This document shows positions 1 to 6,592 of a stretch of DNA of 7,222 nt, piece after piece; positions within the stretch are counted from its first letter, which is position 1; each line of letters opens with the position of its first letter. The DNA lies in the NCBI GenBank assembly GCA_035629935.1, contig DASQLQ010000132.1, positions 1 through 7,222 of the forward strand, in the 5' to 3' direction. This stretch comes from DASQLQ01 sp035629935. Lineage in GTDB: Bacteria; Actinomycetota; CADDZG01; WHSQ01. The translations under genes and the position numbers were made by a program. The notes beneath the pieces are model-generated. The model was not told where the DNA came from, made no database searches, and worked only from the letters and a program-made list of their open reading frames with translations.

Positions 1-1100
1 AACGCACGTGCTTTCCACTGGTCGACTAGGTCCGGTCCGTAGGTCCAGTCCCCCTTGGGATCGTTGGAGACCTGGAGGCCTGTCATCAACCAGCGGCCTT
101 CGTAACGGAATCGATATCGCGGAGTAGTGATCGTTGCCTGATCACCGGGACGCCGCTGTACTTCCTCGGAGGTATTGCAGACAAGCTCTCCTGACGAGTT
201 CCTCTCGGCGACAGGTCCCTTGGCGGTGGCGCCGTAACCGTCGTACGACGACTGCGAGTACAGGAAGACGTTGCGGGCATCGGGCTCGTCGCGTTCGTAC
301 CGGACGTAACCGTTGGTCTCGTCGAATGCCGCTGTGGGTCCATCCGGTCCGGCGAGCATGACGTAGGCGTACTTGGTGACACCCGGGTTCGTCGGATCGG
401 CGATGGCAACCTCGTAGGAATCCTGCACACCGGGGGGAAGCAGCGCTGAGGCCGGTGCTCGACCAGCAGCATCCCGGTCCATGAAAACGAGTTCGTCATC
501 CGTGTCGAGTCCCGTGACCGGATCCTTAGCGACCTCGGAGTTCGGCTTGGCGAGACAAGGGGCCATCGGGTCACCCGCGTACGCGGGGTCGTCGCGACGG
601 TCACCAAGCCAGCGGAAACCTTCGCGATCGAATGCATAGGTCGTGTGCTGGTCGGTCTCGGAGTAGAAGGCGAAACCTGAATTGTTGTTGGACAGGTAGT
701 GGACGAACATCTCGTCGACCTGGAAGGGGATCTGCTCGAAGCGCCCGGATGCCTGGTTCCACTGGTAGCCGAGGAGTCGATCGATGGCGACGCCCTCTTC
801 ATCGAGGTAGTCGCTGGTCTGGAAGTCGGGGTCCTCGTAGGTGTTGTGGGTGCACTCGCCCTCACCGGGGTTTTCGTGCCCGGCCACCTCGCACATGCCG
901 CCGTTCGCGGTCGGACCTTCCAACGCGACGTCGGCAAGCGTCGCCCACTCGGGGAACCTCTCGCCCGTCAGTACGACCGGCTCGGTCTCGCGATTTGCTG
1001 AGGCCGGGTTGCCCGGGGGCTCCTGAGCCACAGCCGTCGCCACAGGCAGCCCGAGGGCAAGCACTGCGAGGAGGAGAAGAGCGAGGGGGAGACGTTTCAT
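1..1100 (-). CDS. Exported protein of unknown function, N-terminal 366 residues (paralogue of the 1137-3641 gene)
   Basis: I do not recognise the family. The reading frame is open from an ATG at 1100-1098 to the left edge, so the C-terminus is missing. Residues 1-25 form a signal peptide (MKR, a Leu-rich core, AVA|Q cleavage), so the product is exported. It aligns along its length with the next gene: NRETEPVVLTG against DRETEAVVLTG, FEQIPFQVDE against FVEIPVQVDE, LDTDDELVFM (from residue 198) against LDDDDEIAFM, and FRYEGRWLMTGLQV against FRATGRWMIRGMQV. Two cysteines sit at equivalent positions in both (PMAPCLAKP and ELVCNTSEE here), which suggests a conserved disulfide. A Cys/His cluster (C70, H75, C83, H85) near the N-terminus is only partly shared. 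It lies 36 bases downstream of the neighbouring stop, so co-transcription is likely. The Shine-Dalgarno is weak. Overlapping ORFs in other frames have Arg/Ser/Thr/Pro-rich shadow composition and were discarded. Confidence 0.85.
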   Translation of the reverse strand, partial: MKRLPLALLLLAVLALGLPVATAVAQEPPGNPASANRETEPVVLTGERFPEWATLADVALEGPTANGGMCEVAGHENPGEGECTHNTYEDPDFQTSDYLDEEGVAIDRLLGYQWNQASGRFEQIPFQVDEMFVHYLSNNNSGFAFYSETDQHTTYAFDREGFRWLGDRRDDPAYAGDPMAPCLAKPNSEVAKDPVTGLDTDDELVFMDRDAAGRAPASALLPPGVQDSYEVAIADPTNPGVTKYAYVMLAGPDGPTAAFDETNGYVRYERDEPDARNVFLYSQSSYDGYGATAKGPVAERNSSGELVCNTSEEVQRRPGDQATITTPRYRFRYEGRWLMTGLQVSNDPKGDWTYGPDLVDQWKARA

Positions 1101-1109
1101 GCTGGCAGT

Positions 1110-1119
1110 GTTCGCCGGC
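1110..1119 (-). promoter_or_regulatory. Start-proximal leader element GCCGGCGAAC of the left-edge gene
   Basis: Read on the minus strand, GCCGGCGAAC ends 9 bases before the ATG at 1100. The paralogous gene has GCCGGAGAAC at exactly the same distance from its own ATG. Here the GGAG core is changed to GGCG, so it is a poor ribosome-binding site. A G-run (1122-1128) lies further upstream, too far away for a normal Shine-Dalgarno. This is either a relic of the duplication or a shared translation-initiation element. Confidence 0.35.
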
Positions 1120-1136
1120 CTCCCCCCCAATCCCTC

Positions 1137-3641
1137 TTAGGTTGAACTGGATGCTTTGTATGAATCGTCGCCCTGGAAGCTGGCGGTCGCCGATGAACGC
1201 TTCTTCATCGGGAAGCTGGCCTTCGCTACCCCCGAGGCGTCGGTGACGGCGGTGGCGACCTCATCGCCCTGGACGAAGAAGTGGATCGTCCGACCGCTGA
1301 GGCCGGCGCCGCTGTCCGCGTCGGTCAAGGTGGCGGTAGCGGAGCTGGCTTTGCCTTGTTTGGCCAAGGTGAGGGTGAAGGCCAGGGCCGAGTCGTCGAG
1401 TTCGATCTGGTAGGGGGATGTATTCGAACTGACGGAGTAATCGTCCTCGCCAGAGAAACTCACAGTCTGTTGTGACTCCCTAGCGGGGGGTGCGAGGGTC
1501 GTCTGGACGCTCGCCTCACCACTCTCGTTGGTGATGGCTCGCCCGACCTCCTCGCCACCGATAGCGAACACGAGCTCGCGACCCTCCATCGGGCCCGACG
1601 TGTCGGACAGGCGTGCGGCGAGGGTCGTGACATCTGAGACCTGGCCGTGCGTATCGCCGGTGATCTCGATCGTCGTCGGCGTCACGTCGTTCGCGACGCT
1701 CATCGGGTAGTAGCTCACGATCGGCACGAGTGGCACCTTGACGGTGTTCGCGTATCGGTCTCCGACGTTGGTCGGCTGTGCCGTCGGTGCGGCCCACTGC
1801 CATTGCGAACCATCGATCTCGGTGGTCTTGGCCGGGCTGAAAGTGTTGTCGGTGTCGCCGGTCACGAAGTAGTGGATGCCGTGGCAGGCGAAGCAACCCT
1901 GGCGGAAGCCAGTGGCGCTGTCCTTGCTGTAGGTGTTGTCCGCAGTGTTGTTGGCGGGGTCTCCGTAGCACGGACGCTGCATGTACTCGGCCAGCCGCTC
2001 GTTGCTCTGCGCCTCGCCGGGCCACGGACGTGGACTCGGGTCGTCACCGGTGCCGTCATCGAGACACGCGTCATCCCGGTAATAAGGAACGACGAGAGGG
2101 TTCTCGAGCGACTGCGGGTTGTTCATCTGGAACATGTAGACAAGCGACCCGTTGTCGTCCTTGCCGGAGACCTGCTCCCAGTTGAGGAACGAAAGCGGCT
2201 TGTTGAAAGTCGGGTCGTTGACGTCGAAGAAGGCAGGCTGGCCGGAAACCGGAACCTCGTCGATCTGACCAACGTCATCGTTCTGACCGTCGATCGCGAC
2301 ACCATCGGTCTTCAGCTCGTTGTAGTACGTGTCGGCAACGCGGGCGTTGTAATCCCACGATGTGTACAGACCGTCGGGCGGGATCGGGTGGACACGCACG
2401 CGGTACCGATACTGGATCGCATCTCGGTAGAAGGTCTCGGTCTTGGTCACGTTGGTACCGGAGTCTGCGCCCCACACCTCGCGGATGGCGCGGACCGGAC
2501 CTCTGAGCTCTCCGAGGAGAGCGGAGTTGCCTTCCCAGTTGACCTGCTCGTCCTCGAAGCCCACAACCGAAACGCTGGAGTCGGGGCTCTGCTGGAACGC
2601 GCGGCCCTTCCAACGATCGATCAGGTCGTCTCCGTAACCGCTTCCGTCCGGCTTAGCCACCTGCATGCCGCGGATCATCCAACGGCCTGTGGCGCGGAAC
2701 TTGTAAGCGTCGGTGGTAACTGTGATGCCGTCACGAGGGAAGCGGTCGTTCGAGTCGCGGATCGTCTCGACGGCCGGTGTTCTCAGGTTGTCGTTGCAAA
2801 CGGTCCCCGAGAGGTTCGGTCCGTAGCCGGTGTTGGAGCTGCCCAGCTTCTCGAATGAGTCGTCCGTGAAGGAGTTCTGGTCGATGTACTCGTCTGCGTT
2901 CGCATCCCGTTGGTAGTCGACGTAACCGTTGTCGGCCGTGAAGGTTGAACCGTCGAGCTTCTTGAAGAGATAGACGAAGCGGGTGGAGGTGGGGTCGAGC
3001 GGATCGACCAACCGGATCTCCTGGCGCTCCGTGCCGCTACCGATGGGGCCTTTTGCCTCGAGCGGAGCCTGCGCGCCGGCATCGCTCGCCATGAAAGCGA
3101 TCTCGTCGTCGTCGTCCAGTTGCGGAGTCGGGTCGGGCCGTGCCGAGACGCCCTCCGGATACTCGGCGTTGCACTGACCGGCCGTCTTGGCCCACGACTC
3201 AACGTCCCATGCGTAGCTGAGCTCCTCGTCGGTGCCGGAGTAGATGCCGAAGTCGGAGTTGGGGTTCGCCAGGAAGTACGGGTAGCGCTCGTCGACTTGG
3301 ACTGGGATCTCGACGAAACGATCTCCCTCGTATCGGTAGGCGGTGATCTGGTCGGGGTCTGCTGCCGTGGCGTCGCGAGCATCGGGCGGATCAGTGAGGG
3401 CAACTTCGTTGTGCGCGCTGCGCTCACCGGTGAAGGCGCCGTCCGCGTGTCCGGGGCCCACTCCAACGGCGGCGGCGGTGGACCAGGTGGGGACCTGGGC
3501 GCCCGTTAGTACGACGGCTTCGGTCTCGCGATCGGCTGCGAGAACGCCGGGTGCTTCCTGAGCTGATACGGGGGCCGCGGCCAGAACCAAGGTGGCGGCA
3601 AGAACGGTTGCTGCAAGCGAGGTGGAAAGGATTTTTGTCAT
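1137..3641 (-). CDS. Exported CxxCH-containing protein of unknown family with two C-terminal Ig-like domains
   Basis: The product is 834 residues, complete, starting at ATG 3641-3639 and stopping at TAA 1139-1137. Residues 1-27 are a signal peptide (VSA|Q). Residues 35 to about 540 are an unrecognised, probably beta-rich region. It contains FVEIPVQVDE, an acidic LDDDDEIAFM motif starting at residue 175, and a GRW...DLIDRWKGRA segment shared with the tandem paralogue. A His pair (H65, H77) and C157/C282 also have counterparts there. Residues 583-587 read CFACH, the CxxCH signature of covalent c-type haem attachment; C526 and C558 lie upstream of it. Residues about 655-747 and 752-834 are two bacterial Ig-like domains with the alternating pattern L.A.L.D..G....G and ...T..SG.A. 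The second ends right after GDDSYKASSST, without the closing strand seen in its relatives. If the haem motif is real, an extracytoplasmic electron-transfer or redox role is possible. A structural Cys or metal site is the alternative. Confidence 0.9.
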   Translation of the reverse strand: MTKILSTSLAATVLAATLVLAAAPVSAQEAPGVLAADRETEAVVLTGAQVPTWSTAAAVGVGPGHADGAFTGERSAHNEVALTDPPDARDATAADPDQITAYRYEGDRFVEIPVQVDERYPYFLANPNSDFGIYSGTDEELSYAWDVESWAKTAGQCNAEYPEGVSARPDPTPQLDDDDEIAFMASDAGAQAPLEAKGPIGSGTERQEIRLVDPLDPTSTRFVYLFKKLDGSTFTADNGYVDYQRDANADEYIDQNSFTDDSFEKLGSSNTGYGPNLSGTVCNDNLRTPAVETIRDSNDRFPRDGITVTTDAYKFRATGRWMIRGMQVAKPDGSGYGDDLIDRWKGRAFQQSPDSSVSVVGFEDEQVNWEGNSALLGELRGPVRAIREVWGADSGTNVTKTETFYRDAIQYRYRVRVHPIPPDGLYTSWDYNARVADTYYNELKTDGVAIDGQNDDVGQIDEVPVSGQPAFFDVNDPTFNKPLSFLNWEQVSGKDDNGSLVYMFQMNNPQSLENPLVVPYYRDDACLDDGTGDDPSPRPWPGEAQSNERLAEYMQRPCYGDPANNTADNTYSKDSATGFRQGCFACHGIHYFVTGDTDNTFSPAKTTEIDGSQWQWAAPTAQPTNVGDRYANTVKVPLVPIVSYYPMSVANDVTPTTIEITGDTHGQVSDVTTLAARLSDTSGPMEGRELVFAIGGEEVGRAITNESGEASVQTTLAPPARESQQTVSFSGEDDYSVSSNTSPYQIELDDSALAFTLTLAKQGKASSATATLTDADSGAGLSGRTIHFFVQGDEVATAVTDASGVAKASFPMKKRSSATASFQGDDSYKASSST

Positions 3642-3650
3642 GCCGCAGAG

Positions 3651-3660
3651 GTTCTCCGGC
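3651..3660 (-). promoter_or_regulatory. Probable ribosome-binding site/leader GCCGGAGAAC of the CxxCH gene
   Basis: On the minus strand GCCGGAGAAC contains GGAG, 12 bases before the ATG at 3641. That spacing is longer than usual. It is the only Shine-Dalgarno-like sequence near the start and supports this ATG. The same ten bases, with one change, precede the paralogous gene at the same offset. Confidence 0.45.
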
Positions 3661-3686
3661 TTACGTCGTCAGTCCTGCGAGCACTA

Positions 3687-3702
3687 ATCGGGCTTATCGG
3701 GC
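3687..3702. repeat. Short direct repeat, ATCGGGC twice with 9-base period
   Basis: ATCGGGC occurs at 3687-3693 and again at 3696-3702, centred between the two divergent start codons. A 9-base period could be a regulator half-site pair, but two heptamers in GC-rich DNA can arise by chance. There is no known regulator to attach to it. Confidence 0.25.
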
Positions 3703-3760
3703 AGAACCGGACAGACCCAAGAAGAAATCGGACGGTACTCTCGGTAGGCCCAAGCAGAAC

Positions 3761-3773
3761 GCCCTTCGAGGGC
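3761..3773 (+). promoter_or_regulatory. Small hairpin in the dodecin 5' leader
   Basis: GCCCT-TCG-AGGGC forms a perfect 5-base-pair GC-rich stem with a 3-base loop. It ends 5 bases before the GGAAGGAG Shine-Dalgarno. No T-tract follows, so it is not a classical terminator. If transcribed, it could influence ribosome access or transcript stability. Confidence 0.35.
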
Positions 3774-3778
3774 CGATC

Positions 3779-3786
3779 GGAAGGAG
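3779..3786 (+). promoter_or_regulatory. Strong Shine-Dalgarno GGAAGGAG of the dodecin gene
   Basis: GGAAGGAG lies six bases (AAAAAG) before TTG at 3793. This spacing picks the TTG as the start codon, in agreement with the expected N-terminus of the family. Confidence 0.8.
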
Positions 3787-3792
3787 AAAAAG

Positions 3793-4002
3793 TTGGCAGA
3801 GAGTGTCTACAAGATCGTCGAACTGGTGGGAACGAGCACTGAGTCGTGGGAGAAAGCGGCCACTGCAGCGGTCGAGAAAGCCAGCAAGTCACTGCGAAAC
3901 CTGCGCATCGCAGAGGTCACCCAGCTCGACCTGCACGTTGAGGATGGAAAGGTCTCGAGCTATAGGGCCAAGGTCAAGCTGTCCTTCAAGTACGAGGACT
4001 AG
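3793..4002 (+). CDS. Dodecin family protein, SecE2/calcium-dodecin class
   Basis: The product is 69 residues, the normal length for dodecins. These small beta-alpha-beta-beta proteins assemble into hollow cytoplasmic dodecamers. The order of elements fits: strand VYKIVELVGTS (5-15), helix from about residue 18 to 36, then two strands ending VKLSFKYED. The SWEKAA, LRIAEV and YRAKVKLSFK segments match, as I recall it, the M. tuberculosis SecE2/Rv0379 type described as calcium dodecin. In flavin-binding dodecins a Trp (LDWFEV motif) stacks the flavin and a Gln (FQV) contacts it. Here the same places hold Ile (LRIAEV) and Arg (YRA), so flavin binding is unlikely. Small-molecule or metal storage is a family-based guess. 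Translation starts at TTG behind GGAAGGAG. The gene is alone on its strand: divergent from the CxxCH gene and 13 bases from the convergent end of the glycosidase gene, with no terminator hairpin between them. Confidence 0.93.
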   Translation: MAESVYKIVELVGTSTESWEKAATAAVEKASKSLRNLRIAEVTQLDLHVEDGKVSSYRAKVKLSFKYED

Positions 4003-4015
4003 AGGCAGGGAACCC

Positions 4016-6577
4016 TTACTTCTTCCTCTTGGACACTTCGATCGTGGAGCGAGTCTCCGAAGGTGAGTGGTCGTCCGACCCTGCATAAGCGGCAACGACC
4101 TCGTAGGTCCCGACCGGCTTGGTTACGGGGACGATGACTACAGCCCTTCCGTCGGCGCCGGTGCTTGCCTCATAGGCCTCGCCACGGAAAGTGAACGTTA
4201 TCGGCTCACCCGCGAGGGGGCCGTTGGCTCCGGTGAGAGTTGCAGCCAGAGTCAGGTCGCCGCCGATGCGAGCCGAGGTGTCTCCGGAGTAAGCCAAGGT
4301 CGTGGTCGGATCGTCTTCTTCGGTCGTCGACGGGACGATGACGAGAACCCGCGCGCCATCTTTGTTCGGGATCGTGATCTCGAGACCGTCCGTCAGCTGA
4401 GCCGACGTCGCTGTACCGACCTTCGTACCGGTCGGAGCTTCGAGCAGGTCGAAGGTCATCCCCGCCGGAACGTTGCGTAGCGCGATGGTCTGCGTAGCGG
4501 CATCGCCTTTCTGACGGAAGGCCAGTAGAGCGCCATGGCCCTCTTCGGGGTTCCAGGTTTGGAGTGCGGTCCACTTCTCTTCCATCGGGTCGGCGAGGAG
4601 CGGATACGTCATCTGCGCGAACTCTTCCCGGTACTCCTTGTAGAAGTCCGTCCACGGACGTGCCTGATCGATCACAGAGTCGGGGATGTTGCGCAGGTCG
4701 GAGAAGAACGTCAGGTGCGAGGGCATCGCAGCTGCCATCAAAGTGTCGACCGGATAGCGGTTGTACTGATTGCCGCCGAGGAAATGCTGGCCGAGTGAAT
4801 ACGCCGGGATGTACGGACTGAGGTTCCATATGTTGTGCAGCAAGCGGTGGGGTTCGGGCGAACCGTTCTGGAACCACGACGGGCCTCGCGTGACGGACTC
4901 GAACGGAAACAGCCGGTAGTCATTCGTTTCGTCGATCGAGAACGTGACGTGTGGGTTGGCGGCGATCAGCCGGTCGAGCATGGCCGTGAACGCTTCCTTG
5001 TGCTGGTAGAGGTCACCTTCGCCGACGCAGTCGAGCCACACCAGGAAGTCGAACTTGAAGTAGGTGACACCCCAGTTAGTGATCGAGTTCTGGATACGCG
5101 ACTCGAGGTGCGTCATGAATTCGGGGTTCGCAGCCCAGGTTCCTAGACCGGCGTCGTTCGAGCCACCGTTCGGCTCCACGATGCTCGTTGCACCGAGTGC
5201 GTCTCCGACAGGCTTGCAGGCCCAGTTCGGATGGCTCATATAGGCGTGGGAACGCGGATGGAAGTGCATCGGATTCATCCACAATCCGAGCTCCATCGAC
5301 CCGATCAGCTCTCGGACGTTCTCGAACGTGCAGTCCGTGTATCGCTTGGCGAATTTCGCCGTCGCCTCGGTCCCATCCCACCGGGGATCGGTGTTCGATG
5401 CGCCAACGGTGTCGCCGCAGTCCGGCTCCCAGTCACCGGAGCGGGCCTGCCACCCGTCGTCCAGGATGAAGGTCTCGATGCCGAGACGTCTGGCCTTCGG
5501 CGCGACTTCGGCGATGACTTCCTCGACCATGTCGTCCTTAGCCCCGTCGGAGCGAACGTCCTGGTCGGTGCCGTTCGAGTTGAACGTGATCTCTGTGTCG
5601 TACGGATCGAGCCGCTGGCTCGACAGGTACTTGTAGAACTGCCAGGGCTCGTCGTCGGGGTTCGCTCCGAATCCGACGAACGCTGCTTCCATCGCGTAAG
5701 GAACACCAGGCTTCAGCACGCGGTGTCGTCCGGGCGCATCGCCGGCGGCTGGGTTCTCGATGTGACCGCTTTCCTCGATGGGGCCGAGGATGACGATGTC
5801 CGCTGAATAGTCGACATTCAGCTTCGCGACGTCACCCGTGTAAGCGGCCCGGGACGAGGGCCAGTCATTGCGTTCCATGACCATGAAGAGAGATCGGTTG
5901 TCCTTGGCGACCGAGACCCACTGAGCGGGCCCGGCGATCGCTTCGCCCGGTCCGGCCGAGTCGGTGTCCCTCCAGGTTCCTGCGTGTGGATCGCCGATCG
6001 AACCGAACTCCGGTCCGGTCCAGTCGGGCTCGCGCCAGTCGGCGCCCGCCCGGAACGCGTGCAACGTGGGTGCCACCGTGTTGCCCGTGGCGATCTGCTC
6101 GAGCGCGTACCCGCGCAGAACCAGGGGAGAAAGCGTGTTGAGGATCGTTTGCGTCCTCATCCCGGCGATGCCTTCGTAGACCTCGATGATCCGAGTGGCA
6201 GATAGGCCAGGTTCGGTTCCCGCCGCAGGCGCGAGCGTCACGGTTGCTCGCAAGCCACCGGGGATCTCTTTGACGTTCACTGCAGTTGCTTGGAAAACAG
6301 TGCTCGGAACGCTTGCGGCCCCCACATCGAGCGTGAAGTCGGGAGCGGCGCTTCCAGTGGGGCTTCCATCGGAACGGAGATCCGTGAAAGAGGTAGTGGC
6401 CCATTCGCTGCGGGTCCATGAGCGCTCGATCAGCGCGTTCCCTGCGATGACCTCACCGGCCGTGACTTCGATGTAAACCGTTCCAGAGCGATGCACCTCG
6501 CCTGTCTGTGCGAAGGCCTGAGGCACGAGCGCGCCCAGCACAATGACGGTTGTGAAGAGTCCGATGAGTCGCCGCAT
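4016..6577 (-). CDS. Exported GH36/melibiase-like glycoside hydrolase with C-terminal Ig-like domain
   Basis: The product is 853 residues. Residues 1-23 are a signal peptide (AFA|Q). Residues about 25-300 are probably the N-terminal beta-supersandwich of GH36-type alpha-galactosidases. The (beta/alpha)8 barrel follows: FILDDGWQ (DDGW at 373-376), GLWMNPM (W433) followed by HPNW (449-452), and YFKFDFL with the predicted nucleophile D510 in the place of the family's KWD. The post-barrel segment FFSDLRNIP...WTDFYKEYREEF resembles the GH36 C-terminus, followed by a beta-domain to about residue 745. Residues 756-853 are an Ig-like domain ending in SKRKK. The likely reaction is hydrolysis of alpha-galactosides or related glycans outside the membrane. 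The canonical GH36 acid/base Asp seems absent (W568-F-Q-N571-G), so substrate and mechanism are uncertain. The start is supported by AAGGAG 8 bases upstream. It is probably co-transcribed with the right-edge gene. Confidence 0.85.
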   Translation of the reverse strand: MRRLIGLFTTVIVLGALVPQAFAQTGEVHRSGTVYIEVTAGEVIAGNALIERSWTRSEWATTSFTDLRSDGSPTGSAAPDFTLDVGAASVPSTVFQATAVNVKEIPGGLRATVTLAPAAGTEPGLSATRIIEVYEGIAGMRTQTILNTLSPLVLRGYALEQIATGNTVAPTLHAFRAGADWREPDWTGPEFGSIGDPHAGTWRDTDSAGPGEAIAGPAQWVSVAKDNRSLFMVMERNDWPSSRAAYTGDVAKLNVDYSADIVILGPIEESGHIENPAAGDAPGRHRVLKPGVPYAMEAAFVGFGANPDDEPWQFYKYLSSQRLDPYDTEITFNSNGTDQDVRSDGAKDDMVEEVIAEVAPKARRLGIETFILDDGWQARSGDWEPDCGDTVGASNTDPRWDGTEATAKFAKRYTDCTFENVRELIGSMELGLWMNPMHFHPRSHAYMSHPNWACKPVGDALGATSIVEPNGGSNDAGLGTWAANPEFMTHLESRIQNSITNWGVTYFKFDFLVWLDCVGEGDLYQHKEAFTAMLDRLIAANPHVTFSIDETNDYRLFPFESVTRGPSWFQNGSPEPHRLLHNIWNLSPYIPAYSLGQHFLGGNQYNRYPVDTLMAAAMPSHLTFFSDLRNIPDSVIDQARPWTDFYKEYREEFAQMTYPLLADPMEEKWTALQTWNPEEGHGALLAFRQKGDAATQTIALRNVPAGMTFDLLEAPTGTKVGTATSAQLTDGLEITIPNKDGARVLVIVPSTTEEDDPTTTLAYSGDTSARIGGDLTLAATLTGANGPLAGEPITFTFRGEAYEASTGADGRAVVIVPVTKPVGTYEVVAAYAGSDDHSPSETRSTIEVSKRKK

Positions 6578-6585
6578 CCCGTTTA

Positions 6586-6591
6586 CTCCTT
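6586..6591 (-). promoter_or_regulatory. Shine-Dalgarno AAGGAG of the glycoside hydrolase gene
   Basis: On the minus strand AAGGAG stands 8 bases before the ATG at 6577. It begins one base after the TAA of the preceding gene (6595-6593). The tight packing supports both the start choice and translation from a shared mRNA. Confidence 0.8.
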
Positions 6592-6592
6592 G

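Larger units (their letters stand above)
3642..3792. promoter_or_regulatory. Divergent intergenic region between the CxxCH gene and the dodecin gene
   Basis: These 151 bases separate two divergently oriented genes and so should hold promoters for both strands. I see no convincing -35/-10 pair on either strand. It does contain a repeated ATCGGGC heptamer (3687-3693 and 3696-3702), a short perfect hairpin (3761-3773) and the 8-base palindrome CCGATCGG (3773-3780) just before the dodecin ribosome-binding site. That promoters lie here is inferred from gene orientation, not from a recognised consensus. Confidence 0.55.

Noticed and set aside
86..937. 283-codon minus-strand frame overlapping the left-edge gene
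   Set aside because: It is rich in Ser, Thr, Arg and Pro, typical of an out-of-frame reading. The frame starting at 1100 has a signal peptide and aligns with its neighbour.
632..1246. 204-codon Arg/Ser-rich plus-strand frame
   Set aside because: It runs across the gap between two genes with shadow composition, no plausible domain, and complete overlap with a well-supported gene.
1647..2858. 403-codon open frame on the plus strand, antisense to the CxxCH gene
   Set aside because: Antisense frames of this length are common in GC-rich DNA. Its Val/Arg/Leu-rich, low-complexity composition matches no domain, while the minus-strand frame has a signal peptide, conserved motifs and a paralogue.
3709..3741. 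Possible promoter with TACTCT at 3736-3741 for the dodecin gene
   Set aside because: No acceptable -35 hexamer lies at the right distance, and the -10 match is weak.
4003..4015. Possible bidirectional terminator between the dodecin and glycosidase genes
   Set aside because: Only 13 bases, with no inverted repeat or T-tract.
4206..4877. 223-codon minus-strand frame inside the glycosidase gene
   Set aside because: Alternate-frame shadow; the overlapping frame carries the GH36-like motifs.
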